This document shows, in pieces, positions 1-8,116 of a DNA stretch of 33,572 nucleotides (position 1 is the stretch's first letter; the number at the start of each line of letters is the position of its first letter). The translations under genes and the position numbers were made by a program. The notes beneath the pieces are model-generated. The model did no database searches. It was not told the DNA's origin and saw nothing but the letters and a program-made list of their open reading frames with translations. Source of the stretch: Candidatus Zixiibacteriota bacterium (lineage in GTDB: Bacteria; Zixibacteria; MSB-5A5; RBG-16-43-9); contig JALHSU010000168.1 of the NCBI GenBank assembly GCA_022865345.1, forward strand, positions 1 through 33,572, given 5' to 3'.

Positions 1-637
1 CCGGGAAAATCTGGACTTCATGTTTTAACTGTTGACCGCTATATCTCATATCCGTCCCAAAATTAGACATGCTCATTCCCAGTTTCAGACTTCTAAAACC
101 AGTTTCATACTGGAGCCCAAGATCAAATGCTAAACCATTAGCACTTAATTCCCAAATAACCTGACGAACAAATTTAGCATTTATTCCAGTCGTGAGCCGG
201 TCAGTAATTCTCCGGGCATAGCTTGCTCCTACGACCATATCATAGGCGGTGAATTCGACCCCGGTTCCCTCTGGCTGTTCTACCGTGGTTTCTTCAAAAT
301 TAGGCATAGACAAGATTCCTATGAAAATTCCAGCTGCACCACTTCCCAGAGGAAAACCATAGGCGATATTGTCATAATTTATCTTGGCAATCCATTCGGT
401 ATGAGTGAAGCTCAGTTCAGAGCCTCTCAGACTGGCTAATCCGGCTGGATTCCAGAAAACTGAGGTAATATCAGCAATTGAAGCCGTTACTGCTTCTCCT
501 TTACCTATATTCTGAGCACCTACGCCGATTTTCAAAAACTGTGCTCCAGAAGTGCCAACCTTACTTATGTCGTCACTGAAAACCGTGCTGGCACCCAAAA
601 GGAGAACGCAGGCAATAAAGATAATTAATTTTTTCAT
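1..637 (-). CDS. PorV/PorQ family outer-membrane protein (C-terminus beyond left edge)
   Basis: Translating the minus strand from the ATG at 637 gives 212 uninterrupted codons to the window edge. The protein starts with a Sec signal peptide (MKKLIIFIACVLLLGAST, mature part near SDDISKV). It then shows the PorV/PorQ hallmark: 'IGVGAQNIGKGEAVTASIAD' followed by 'SVFWNPAGLASL', the family's N-terminal strand containing WNPAG. Repeated amphipathic strands suggest an FadL-like beta-barrel. In Bacteroidota, PorV shuttles type IX secretion clients and PorQ acts in their attachment; many paralogues in candidate FCB phyla have unknown clients. A strong ribosome-binding site (AAAGGAGGAA) lies just before the ATG. 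It is the third gene of the operon, 21 nt after the stop of the CTD protein, so that neighbour is a plausible client. The family call is firm; PorV versus PorQ versus another paralogue cannot be decided from the N-terminal part. Confidence 0.85.
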   Translation of the reverse strand, partial: MKKLIIFIACVLLLGASTVFSDDISKVGTSGAQFLKIGVGAQNIGKGEAVTASIADITSVFWNPAGLASLRGSELSFTHTEWIAKINYDNIAYGFPLGSGAAGIFIGILSMPNFEETTVEQPEGTGVEFTAYDMVVGASYARRITDRLTTGINAKFVRQVIWELSANGLAFDLGLQYETGFRSLKLGMSMSNFGTDMRYSGQQLKHEVQIFP

Positions 638-658
638 TTTCACATTCCTCCTTTGGTT

Positions 659-3496
659 TTACCGAATTATGGCGAACCTGCCGACTTTTTCCCCGAAATC
701 TGAACTTACGTGGTAGATATATACACCACTGGCTGGAATCTGATCATTTCTGGTCAGGACGTTCCAGGTCTCCTGTCCGCTATCAGAATTATGTTCTAAT
801 TGCTGAATTAAATTACCCGCTAAGGTATAAATTCTGATAGTACATTTGTCCGGCAGGTGTGTGAACATCAGATGTGAAACGTTCGGGTCTCGGTCAAGTT
901 CATTTCTAACAAAGTAAGGGTTCGGCACCACCTTGATTTTATCCATATCGAACTTCGCCTGGCTAGCATTGATGTAAGCCGCCTTGGTGCTGAATGAGAA
1001 AACATCAACCGGAGCATTGGGCTTAGTAGCAATGATGTGGAAAATCTGCCCATCAGCCAGCTCAGATAAGCTGTGCCCCGATCTGATTAAAGGCCACATC
1101 GCATACAGCACATCAAAAGCATCTGCTTCAAACCTGATATTGTGAGTGGTGTAGAAAGTCAAGGCCGTGTCGCTGTAAGTGCTGTTGAAGATGAACAGAT
1201 ATTCTCTATCGCTATTGCTCTCAGTTGGCCCCCAGGTACTGTCATAGGAAGTAGATGCCATGTTATCTACAAAAGCCGCATTCAACTGTCTGGCTGGTGA
1301 ACTGGTTGTATCCCAGACGGTGAAAGGAACTTCAAAGTATCCTATACACCCGTAATTGGGAGACCCGCCTCTTAAATAATCATAGGCTTTTTGCTTGGTG
1401 GTGGGGCTAAACCTTATATCCACATCCACAAAATCAGTTGATAAATCGGTTATTGAACTCCCTGGGAAGAAGAAATAATAACCCAGATCCAATCCACCAA
1501 AGAAGTAAGTACCACCCCAATCCACACCGGTTAGCCATCTTGACCCAACCGTATCCGGAGTCCATCCCCAATCTCTGATACCTGTCGGAGGGCCACTTAC
1601 CCGAACCATAATGCCGTCCAAGATCTTATAAGTGTTGTCCCCAGACTGATTAGTTTGGTTGACCAGAAGCGTGTCTCCTGTGGTGACGTTGATTAAATTC
1701 CAAGTAAGATCAGCATTAAAGGTTACCCGATAATCATCCCCGGTTACCTGATTGGGATCAATAACTTCAACAGTAACAACTCCTTCACTCAACCTCCCTG
1801 AAGAAGTATGAGTAGCTGTATCCTGAGCGGTCGGGGCTGTATATCCGGCTGGATTAGTACCTGCAACAACCTGAACTAATGAAGCCCTCACTCCGCTTTC
1901 CAGTGATTTCGGGCTTTTGGGTTGATAATCGAAGGCGGTTACAGCATAAGAATAGGTTTCACCATTTATCACATTAACCGAATCCACAAAATATCGCTGT
2001 ATCCCAGTGTCATTTCCTAAATGAACAGTCACCACATTAGGAAGTCCGGAAACCGGATCAACTACCTCTTCAGTCACATTAGTAACACCGTCTGCCAGGT
2101 CAAATTCATCCAATAATTGAAAATCGCCCTCTACCCCGGATCTGCTTCGATACACCCGATATCCCTCGAAATCATATTGCCTTAAACTGGTATCATTTGC
2201 GGCAAAAGGCTCAAAGCTGGATTCCGAGGTATCTCCCCAGACCAGAGTAACCTTTCGATCTCCCGGGACTGCCTTAACTACTGGAGCTACAGGAGGTCTC
2301 GGGGCAACAAAATGAGCATTATAAAGGGTTTGAGCATAATCAGAGTTTATCTTGAGGAGATTCTCATTTTCACCCGCTACGACCCCAAAAACCACTCGAG
2401 TAGAATCTCCGACCTTTAATTTAAAAGGACCGGAACTCTGACAGAATCTTTTGTCCTGAGGAGAAACGTCCACGTCAAAAGGTCCTCCTGGGCGAGGACT
2501 GCCCGATTTGGTAAGTCCAGCCATCAGATTGTATCTTTCTTCATCATTAGCCGGGTCAGTGTCAATGGTGAACAGGGTCAGAGCGGTCAGACCCAACTGG
2601 TTACCGGCTGAATCGGTTGGGCTTTGGAAGTACCTGAAACCCATCATCCCGGGCCTGCCTTGAATGTCCTGGTCAAATTCAAGATTATAATTGTAAACCC
2701 AGCAAAAGTTTCGGGCAGCATCAAACCCGATCATATCATCCGTGGCATTTCCTAAATCCGGGTCAGAGGTAATCCCGATGTAAACTGAATCTAAATCACG
2801 ATCACCCTGATTATAGATATCCCAGACCACAAATATGATGTTCTTGTCAAGCTTGGAATTGAAACTATAGGTAGTCTGCTTTACAAAGACATTCAACTGG
2901 TCTCCAGAACTGGCTTGGGCATCGTGATAAGTAATGTCTGCGTCATTATAAAAACACCAGCTATCTTCAGCCGAAACAAACTCTGGATTCCCTAAGCTAT
3001 CCCTTACCGGCCAAAGACTATCAGCTTCTCTGGGGCTCCAGGCAGATGATTCAGTGGAAAGTAGAATCGGCCAGGTTATCGGGGGTCCAACCACACCATG
3101 GTCAGCAGTGTAAGGCGCGGTGATTATGCCAGGTCCCCATTCAGAATAACCATCGTTCGGGTTGTATCCATAGCTGACCACCTTTTTTAAACCTCCGCCA
3201 GAGGGAATCTGCGCCCCGATCCAGATTCCAGAGCCATAAAGATACATATTTCCGGTTCCCTGAGGCCATTCTGTTCCCGCTCTGCCAGTAAAGGGATTTT
3301 GGGAAAAGACCGCATCATTTTGAATCGGCATCTTGATATTATTAGTGGTCAGATATTTGGCATCTGTTGGATTAATCAGAGGCTTGGCCAGGGAATTTAC
3401 AGGTGCTTGTTTAGTTTTGGCTTCAGCCGAAACGACCAAAAAAGTCAAAAGCACTGTTCCAAGCACCAAGAGCTTAAGTATTTTTTTCTTTCTCAT
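659..3496 (-). CDS. Large secreted protein with Fn3-like domain and type IX-like C-terminal sorting domain
   Basis: A 945-aa protein with a signal peptide (basic MRKKK start, hydrophobic core to about residue 25, SAEA cleavage region). Residues 30-400 form an extended domain rich in Trp, Asp and Gly that I do not recognise. Around residues 405-545 there is a fibronectin-III-like segment ('KVTLVWGD', 'FEGYRVYRS', 'YAVTAFDY'). Residues about 851-945 look like a T9SS type A sorting/FlgD-like domain: 'VVPNPYFVRNEL', 'CTIRIYTLAGNLI', 'ASGVYIYHV' and a terminal 'EKVGRFAIIR'. This type of domain directs export through the type IX system and surface attachment. The start is supported by GGAGGGAGGAA about 8 nt before the ATG. 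It lies 25 nt after the receptor gene and 21 nt before the PorV/PorQ gene, so it is co-transcribed. Substrate and exact role are unknown; a surface-exposed partner of the receptor is an inference. Confidence 0.82.
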   Translation of the reverse strand: MRKKKILKLLVLGTVLLTFLVVSAEAKTKQAPVNSLAKPLINPTDAKYLTTNNIKMPIQNDAVFSQNPFTGRAGTEWPQGTGNMYLYGSGIWIGAQIPSGGGLKKVVSYGYNPNDGYSEWGPGIITAPYTADHGVVGPPITWPILLSTESSAWSPREADSLWPVRDSLGNPEFVSAEDSWCFYNDADITYHDAQASSGDQLNVFVKQTTYSFNSKLDKNIIFVVWDIYNQGDRDLDSVYIGITSDPDLGNATDDMIGFDAARNFCWVYNYNLEFDQDIQGRPGMMGFRYFQSPTDSAGNQLGLTALTLFTIDTDPANDEERYNLMAGLTKSGSPRPGGPFDVDVSPQDKRFCQSSGPFKLKVGDSTRVVFGVVAGENENLLKINSDYAQTLYNAHFVAPRPPVAPVVKAVPGDRKVTLVWGDTSESSFEPFAANDTSLRQYDFEGYRVYRSRSGVEGDFQLLDEFDLADGVTNVTEEVVDPVSGLPNVVTVHLGNDTGIQRYFVDSVNVINGETYSYAVTAFDYQPKSPKSLESGVRASLVQVVAGTNPAGYTAPTAQDTATHTSSGRLSEGVVTVEVIDPNQVTGDDYRVTFNADLTWNLINVTTGDTLLVNQTNQSGDNTYKILDGIMVRVSGPPTGIRDWGWTPDTVGSRWLTGVDWGGTYFFGGLDLGYYFFFPGSSITDLSTDFVDVDIRFSPTTKQKAYDYLRGGSPNYGCIGYFEVPFTVWDTTSSPARQLNAAFVDNMASTSYDSTWGPTESNSDREYLFIFNSTYSDTALTFYTTHNIRFEADAFDVLYAMWPLIRSGHSLSELADGQIFHIIATKPNAPVDVFSFSTKAAYINASQAKFDMDKIKVVPNPYFVRNELDRDPNVSHLMFTHLPDKCTIRIYTLAGNLIQQLEHNSDSGQETWNVLTRNDQIPASGVYIYHVSSDFGEKVGRFAIIR

Positions 3497-3521
3497 TACC
3501 TTTTTCCTCCCTCCGCTTGGG

Positions 3522-6215
3522 TTAAAAGCCTAAAACCAGCCCAGCTCGCACCATTCTGGGAACATCATAATTATCCGGGTCCTTAACTGCTGATCTATAA
3601 CGCGAGACATATGGTTCGCTGGTTACACCTAAAAGCTCAATTACACCATCCGTATTGGGTTTGCCGGAGGACTCATAAACCGCACGAACATTCTCATTAT
3701 CCGTAAGATTTATGACCTCTAAGTAAAAAGTGCTATTAAACATGCCCATCCTGAAAGCCTTATCTGCTTTTAAATCCAAGCGGTAAGTCCAGGGTTGTCG
3801 TGCGGAGTTCACTTCTCCCAGGGCTTTACCCAGACCCTGCAAGTTGAAGGCGACTGGAGTTCGAGGAGTATAAGGGAATCCGCTTCCCACAGTGAATAAA
3901 ATGTTCAATCCGGCATTTCTGAAAGGCTGAACCCCTTCTTTTTCTCCTGCCCGGATGTCAATGTCCGCTGAGATGGTGTGTCTCTGGTCGAAGTCCAGAT
4001 AAAACTCCGTTTTGGGGAAGACGATATTCAGGCCGGTAGCGCTGGTGATATAATCGTAATACCCTTCTCTCTGATAGGAGCCGGTTCCCTTGGCTTCGGA
4101 AAGAGTATAGGAGATCTTGCCAGAAATGAAGCGTTCCTTTCTTTTCTCTAAGGCGAATTCAACCCCTCTTACTCGGGCATAATCGGAATTAGTATAGATA
4201 ACATATCTGTTCAATCCTGTGCGTAAACGGGTATCAACCAAGTTAGTCATGTTTTTCGAAAAGAGGGTCACATCAAATCTTAAAGTAGGCGAGAAAGTCC
4301 GGGTGAGCCCGGCCTCATAGGCGATAGTCTTTTCTGATCCTAGCCCGGGATCACCTATGATGGCATTACCTGTATTTATGTAATTAATGGCATCTGCCAC
4401 CCCCTCATACAGGTACTGCAATTGCGGCGGTTGAAAGAAATGGCCATAGGTGAAATGAAACAAGGTGTTCTCTGAAACCGGGAAGGCAATACCTAAACGA
4501 GGACTGACCTTGTAATCTAACGGGGTATTTTCAGTTCCTTTGTTCACATCCAACTGGTCGATGAAACGCTCTGCACCAGCCTTTAGCATATCGAAACGAA
4601 GTCCGGCATTTACCACCATACCCTGGAACTCCATCTTGTCCTGAATATAGAATGCCCCAGTTACCGGCTTGTAAGGCTTGCCATGAGAAATGGTCCCGTG
4701 AATATTATAATCCTTGTCATAGTTGTCTAAGAAAGGATTGGCTCTCCAGGGAAGGTCGATTCTGAACCATCGAACCGTGTAAAACCGGGCTTCAAAGCCG
4801 CCTTTAACCTGATGGTATGGATTAACCTGACTGACTATATTGAAGTTGACTCCGGTGTAAAGCGATTGTCTTTTGGAATAGACCCTCTGGCTCACTCCAG
4901 GCAGGTAGTAGATATTGCTTCCATCCTGTCTCTTATTGTCTCCATATGACCAGCCACTGGTGCGGTAATCATATCTTCCATCCGGACCATATAAGGAATC
5001 AGTCCAACTAACGGTATTGATATAATCATTGAAATCACTCCATAGACTATCATCACCTCTTTCTACCTTGGTTACAAAGTAGTTTACCGAAAGGTCGTAG
5101 AATGTATTTTTACTGATATTGTGGGTTAAGGTGAGATAATACATCTGGTTGTTTCTTTCTTGCCTGCTCAGATGATTCAAATTATACCGCCAGAGGATCT
5201 GAAATTCCTTCCTCTTTTCATTGAAGTAGCTGCCCCCAGCTTTTAATTTCATGCTCGGGGTCAGATCATAATTCAGTTTACCAAATCCTGAATATCCCTT
5301 TAGCCAATTTTCAGGTTTCCGTCCTTCCCATCCGGAGCTGGGATTCCAATCGTTTCGATGCGAATACTCAAAAGAGGCAAAATACTTCAACTTTTTCCCA
5401 ATAAGTGGACCCGCCAAGGAGAAATCCGCATTGTTATAGGCGAAACCGTTAGTGCTGCCCATGAACTCATCCGTTCGAAGCTCGAGTTGACCAGTAGTCT
5501 TTATTGCAGATTCCTTTGTAACTGTATTAACCACGCCAGACATGGCCTGTCCATACTCAGCGTTAAATCCACCGGTCAAAACCACGACCTCTGCGATGGC
5601 GTTGTTATTCAATCCTGCACCTATACCTCCGGTTACGATATCCTGAGTATTGAAACCATCGATGAAATAATTTACCTCCCCAGGTCTTCCACCGCGGATT
5701 TGAATTGCCGTGCCTTGACGATTATCTCCAGCTACTACCCCTGCCTGTAGCTGGGCTACAGCTTGAAAACCACGAACCGGCATCTGCTTGATCTCATCTG
5801 AAGTGATGATTTTGGTTGAACCGGTAACGTCCTTTTCGATCAAAGGTCTTTCCGCTACCACCGTGGTAACTTTTCCTAACTCAACGGCGGACACAGTCAG
5901 GTCGAAATTAACCTCGGTAGTCAGGTCAGGAACAACCAGGATCTCTTCCTTGCGGATCGAGGTATATCCAATTACTACTGCTTCGACGCTCTGTTTCCCG
6001 GCAGGGACGTTTATGATGGTGTACCGACCATCCGGCCCTGTGGCGGCTCCTATATTTGTTCCAACTACCCTTATCGACACTCCAGGAAGGGCCTCGCCGC
6101 TCTGCTTGTCTTTGACTATCCCAGTGAGTTTTCCCGTAATCCCTGCTAAACAAAAGGGATAAGTAAAAACCACCAGGAGCACAACTGAAATAGCCAGCTT
6201 GATTAGATTTTTCAT
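3522..6215 (-). CDS. TonB-dependent receptor with N-terminal carboxypeptidase-regulatory-like domain
   Basis: An 897-aa outer-membrane receptor. A signal peptide (residues 1-25, ending near FCLAG) is followed by a carboxypeptidase-regulatory-like domain at about 27-110 ('LTGIVKDKQSGEALPGVSI', 'TGPDGRYTIINVPAGKQ'). The plug domain follows at about 120-235 ('MPVRGFQAVAQLQAGVV', 'IQIRGGRPGEVNYFIDG', 'EVVVLTGGFNAEYGQAMSG'). The remainder is a 22-strand-type beta-barrel rich in aromatic alternating strands, ending in Phe (VRAGLVLGF) as expected for Bam-dependent insertion. This Oar/SusC-like architecture is typical of FCB bacteria. Such receptors import large or scarce ligands using TonB energy; the ligand cannot be read from the sequence. 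It is the first gene of a three-gene operon behind a promoter at about 6510-6539. The immediate ribosome-binding site is GGAGGGAAGTAA before the ATG. No SusD-like lipoprotein is adjacent, which argues against a classical glycan-uptake pair. Confidence 0.9.
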   Translation of the reverse strand: MKNLIKLAISVVLLVVFTYPFCLAGITGKLTGIVKDKQSGEALPGVSIRVVGTNIGAATGPDGRYTIINVPAGKQSVEAVVIGYTSIRKEEILVVPDLTTEVNFDLTVSAVELGKVTTVVAERPLIEKDVTGSTKIITSDEIKQMPVRGFQAVAQLQAGVVAGDNRQGTAIQIRGGRPGEVNYFIDGFNTQDIVTGGIGAGLNNNAIAEVVVLTGGFNAEYGQAMSGVVNTVTKESAIKTTGQLELRTDEFMGSTNGFAYNNADFSLAGPLIGKKLKYFASFEYSHRNDWNPSSGWEGRKPENWLKGYSGFGKLNYDLTPSMKLKAGGSYFNEKRKEFQILWRYNLNHLSRQERNNQMYYLTLTHNISKNTFYDLSVNYFVTKVERGDDSLWSDFNDYINTVSWTDSLYGPDGRYDYRTSGWSYGDNKRQDGSNIYYLPGVSQRVYSKRQSLYTGVNFNIVSQVNPYHQVKGGFEARFYTVRWFRIDLPWRANPFLDNYDKDYNIHGTISHGKPYKPVTGAFYIQDKMEFQGMVVNAGLRFDMLKAGAERFIDQLDVNKGTENTPLDYKVSPRLGIAFPVSENTLFHFTYGHFFQPPQLQYLYEGVADAINYINTGNAIIGDPGLGSEKTIAYEAGLTRTFSPTLRFDVTLFSKNMTNLVDTRLRTGLNRYVIYTNSDYARVRGVEFALEKRKERFISGKISYTLSEAKGTGSYQREGYYDYITSATGLNIVFPKTEFYLDFDQRHTISADIDIRAGEKEGVQPFRNAGLNILFTVGSGFPYTPRTPVAFNLQGLGKALGEVNSARQPWTYRLDLKADKAFRMGMFNSTFYLEVINLTDNENVRAVYESSGKPNTDGVIELLGVTSEPYVSRYRSAVKDPDNYDVPRMVRAGLVLGF

Positions 6216-6283
6216 TTACTTCCCTCCAGATTTTGAGTGGTTTTAGTTTCCTAAAAAGCATTAGCACCTTTATCCCCCGATAT

Positions 6284-6295
6284 CACCTCCTTTGA
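6284..6295 (-). promoter_or_regulatory. Perfect anti-SD match inside the receptor leader
   Basis: On the minus strand the leader holds AAAGGAGGTGAT, complementary to 11-12 nt of the usual 16S rRNA 3' end, about 70 nt upstream of the annotated ATG. That ATG has its own separate ribosome-binding site. The same 11-mer sits in the leader of the subtilase gene. It could be a ribosome standby site or the start of a short leader peptide. Confidence 0.45.
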
Positions 6296-6509
6296 TAAAT
6301 AAAGGTCCTTGTTAGCCTTCGGTAGTATCTTCAGCCTGCTTCACTTTTCAAACCATCCCCCGATGTCGAAAAGCTTCCCTCTCTCCGTGAGAAAACAGTG
6401 GCAATTTGGAGCAGAAGCCTATTGATTTTATAGTTGTTATTTTGGTTTAAGAATACTTGCGCCCAAAGCCTTTCCTAAACCCAACAACTTCTTGGTATGG
6501 AATTATCTT

Positions 6510-6539
6510 TAAATAAAGAACCCGACTTGATTTTGTCAA
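6510..6539 (-). promoter_or_regulatory. Predicted sigma70-type promoter of the TonB-receptor operon
   Basis: Read on the minus strand, TTGACA (6534-6539) is followed after 18 nt by TATTTA (6510-6515). The perfect -35 box is the main support; the -10 box is weak. It predicts a leader of nearly 290 nt before the receptor ATG at 6215. Confidence 0.5.
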
Positions 6540-6753
6540 GAGAAAAATTGCTCACACCCCAAAAAAGTTGTTGGGCTACATAAGATTAATCGGAAAGAAA
6601 GGGGGAAACTTTAGGGGGTAAAGCTGGCACTAAGCAGTCATTACGAGTTCTAAAGACGCGAAGCAACTTACTCACCTGTCATCTGAAGGACTGCCTTATC
6701 ATCTTTAGGGCTTCCCGCAGTGATAACTAAAGAGGCTGTACATCGCGTTATTG

Positions 6754-6790
6754 ATGAAAAAGATGAAGGGCAGGCACAAGACCTGCCTTT
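6754..6790 (-). terminator. Intrinsic terminator after the aminotransferase gene
   Basis: On the minus strand AAGGCAGG and CCTGCCCTT pair (7-8 bp, one bulge) around a short loop, then CATCTTTTTC follows. The position, 77 nt after the aminotransferase stop, fits termination of the tkt-aminotransferase operon. Confidence 0.6.
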
Positions 6791-6866
6791 GAGACTTTAT
6801 TGATCAATCAACTGTATCTGAAGTCCCTTCCGTCTCACATCTTAGGTCTAACGTCTTCCTTCGTCC

Positions 6867-8030
6867 TTACAGCTTTGCTAAGAATTTCCTCATCCTCTCC
6901 AAAGCCTTATTGATATTCTCTACTGAATTTGCATAGGAAAGCCTGAGGTAACCTTCTCCGAATTTGCCAAAAGCGGTGCCGGATAAAACCGCAACCCCGG
7001 CTTCGTTCAAAAGAGCATCTGCTAATTTCTTGGTATCCCATCCGATCTTTTTCACATTCGGGAAAACATAGAAAGCGCCCTTGGGAGACGGGCAGGAAAG
7101 CTTGGGGATATCACAGAGCCCCTTAACAATCACGTCTCTGCGCCTTTTGAACTCTTTGACCATCTTATCTACTTCGCTCTGATCTCCGGCTATGGCTTCA
7201 ATAGCTGCTCTCTGAGTAAAGCTGGCAGTGCAGGAGTTACTGTTAGTCATCAACCTGGCAATATGCGGGGCTAAGCTTTTGTTCATCACCCCGTATCCTA
7301 TCCTCCAGCCAGTCATGGCATAGGTTTTGGAAAGCCCGTCTAAGATTATGGTCCTTTCTTTCATATCCGGCAAAGATGCAATACTGTGATGTTTCCCTTC
7401 ATAGAGTATCCGCGAATAGATCTCATCTGAGAGAACCTGAATATTTTTAGAAAGGGCGATATCGGCAATTGCTTTTAAATCCTCCAGGGTTAAAATTCCT
7501 CCAGTCGGGTTCTGAGGAGAGTTTATGATTATCAGTTTTGTTTTCGGAGTGACCTGCTTCTTCAGTTCATCTATGTCTAATCTGAAGTCGTTCTCCTCCC
7601 GCAGTTGGATCGGAACCGGCTTGGCTCCGAGGAACTCGATCACCGATTCATAAATGGGAAATCCGGGATTGGGATAGATCACTTCATCCCCTTCATCCAC
7701 TAAGGCTAAGATGGAGAAAAACATTATGGGCTTACCGCCAGGGGTGACTACCACCTCATCCGGATCCACCAGAATCTTCCGGGTATCAGCCACGTAACGG
7801 GCAATTACTTCTCTCAACTCAGGCAGACCAGCAGAAGGACCGTAATGGGTATACCCTTCTTTTAAAGCTTCTATTGCTGCATCGGTGATGTTCTGGGGAG
7901 TGTTAAAGTCCGGCTCCCCGATCTCTAAATGAACGATCTCCTTCCCCTCTTTTTCTAACTGCTTGGCTCGGGCTAAAACCTCAAATGCGGTTTCAGTTCC
8001 CAGGTGTGACATCCTCTGAGCTAATTTCAT
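6867..8030 (-). CDS. Pyridoxal-phosphate-dependent class I/II aminotransferase (aspartate aminotransferase-like)
   Basis: A 387-aa protein, full length for fold-type I aminotransferases of the AspC/AspB group. Visible signatures are 'NPTGGILTLEDL' (substrate/PLP Asn), D202 and Y205 in 'LSDEIYSRILY', the Schiff-base lysine K235 in 'DGLSKTYAMTGWRIGYGV' with R243 for the cofactor phosphate, and a C-terminal 'GEGYLRLSYANS' whose Arg binds the substrate carboxylate. It should transfer amino groups between an amino acid and 2-oxoglutarate in the cytoplasm. The exact donor (Asp, Ala, aromatic) cannot be told from the sequence. The start is supported by CGGAGGATCCT before the ATG. It lies 86 nt downstream of transketolase, probably in the same transcript, with a terminator after it. 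Confidence 0.9.
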   Translation of the reverse strand: MKLAQRMSHLGTETAFEVLARAKQLEKEGKEIVHLEIGEPDFNTPQNITDAAIEALKEGYTHYGPSAGLPELREVIARYVADTRKILVDPDEVVVTPGGKPIMFFSILALVDEGDEVIYPNPGFPIYESVIEFLGAKPVPIQLREENDFRLDIDELKKQVTPKTKLIIINSPQNPTGGILTLEDLKAIADIALSKNIQVLSDEIYSRILYEGKHHSIASLPDMKERTIILDGLSKTYAMTGWRIGYGVMNKSLAPHIARLMTNSNSCTASFTQRAAIEAIAGDQSEVDKMVKEFKRRRDVIVKGLCDIPKLSCPSPKGAFYVFPNVKKIGWDTKKLADALLNEAGVAVLSGTAFGKFGEGYLRLSYANSVENINKALERMRKFLAKL

Positions 8031-8116
8031 AGGATCCTCCGAAAATTATTAGATTCTGTTATATATAAAAACCTGATTTTAAAATATTAGTCCTGAGTAA
8101 CACTCTGAAAATTAAC

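Larger units (their letters stand above)
6216..6866. other. Intergenic region: long receptor leader, promoter, aminotransferase terminator
   Basis: There is no convincing gene. From low to high coordinate it holds the leader of the receptor operon with the anti-SD 11-mer, its promoter near 6510-6539, an unassigned stretch, and the terminator of the aminotransferase gene at 6754-6790. Around 6637-6667 the sequence 'GTCATTACGAG...GCGAAGCAAC' looks like a decayed copy of a common dispersed palindromic repeat; that resemblance is weak. Confidence 0.5.

Noticed and set aside
5926-6267. 113-codon minus-strand frame overlapping the receptor start, beginning near the leader anti-SD 11-mer
   Set aside because: It reads through the receptor coding region in another frame and becomes low-quality sequence. 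A very short leader peptide remains possible, but the long frame is a shadow.
6216-6510. Riboswitch in the long receptor leader
   Set aside because: I looked for a cobalamin-type or other conserved aptamer core and did not see one; a covariance search would be needed to exclude it.
6637-6667. Possible third copy of the dispersed palindromic element
   Set aside because: Only short matching words remain and the inverted partner is missing, so it is noted only as a possible decayed copy.
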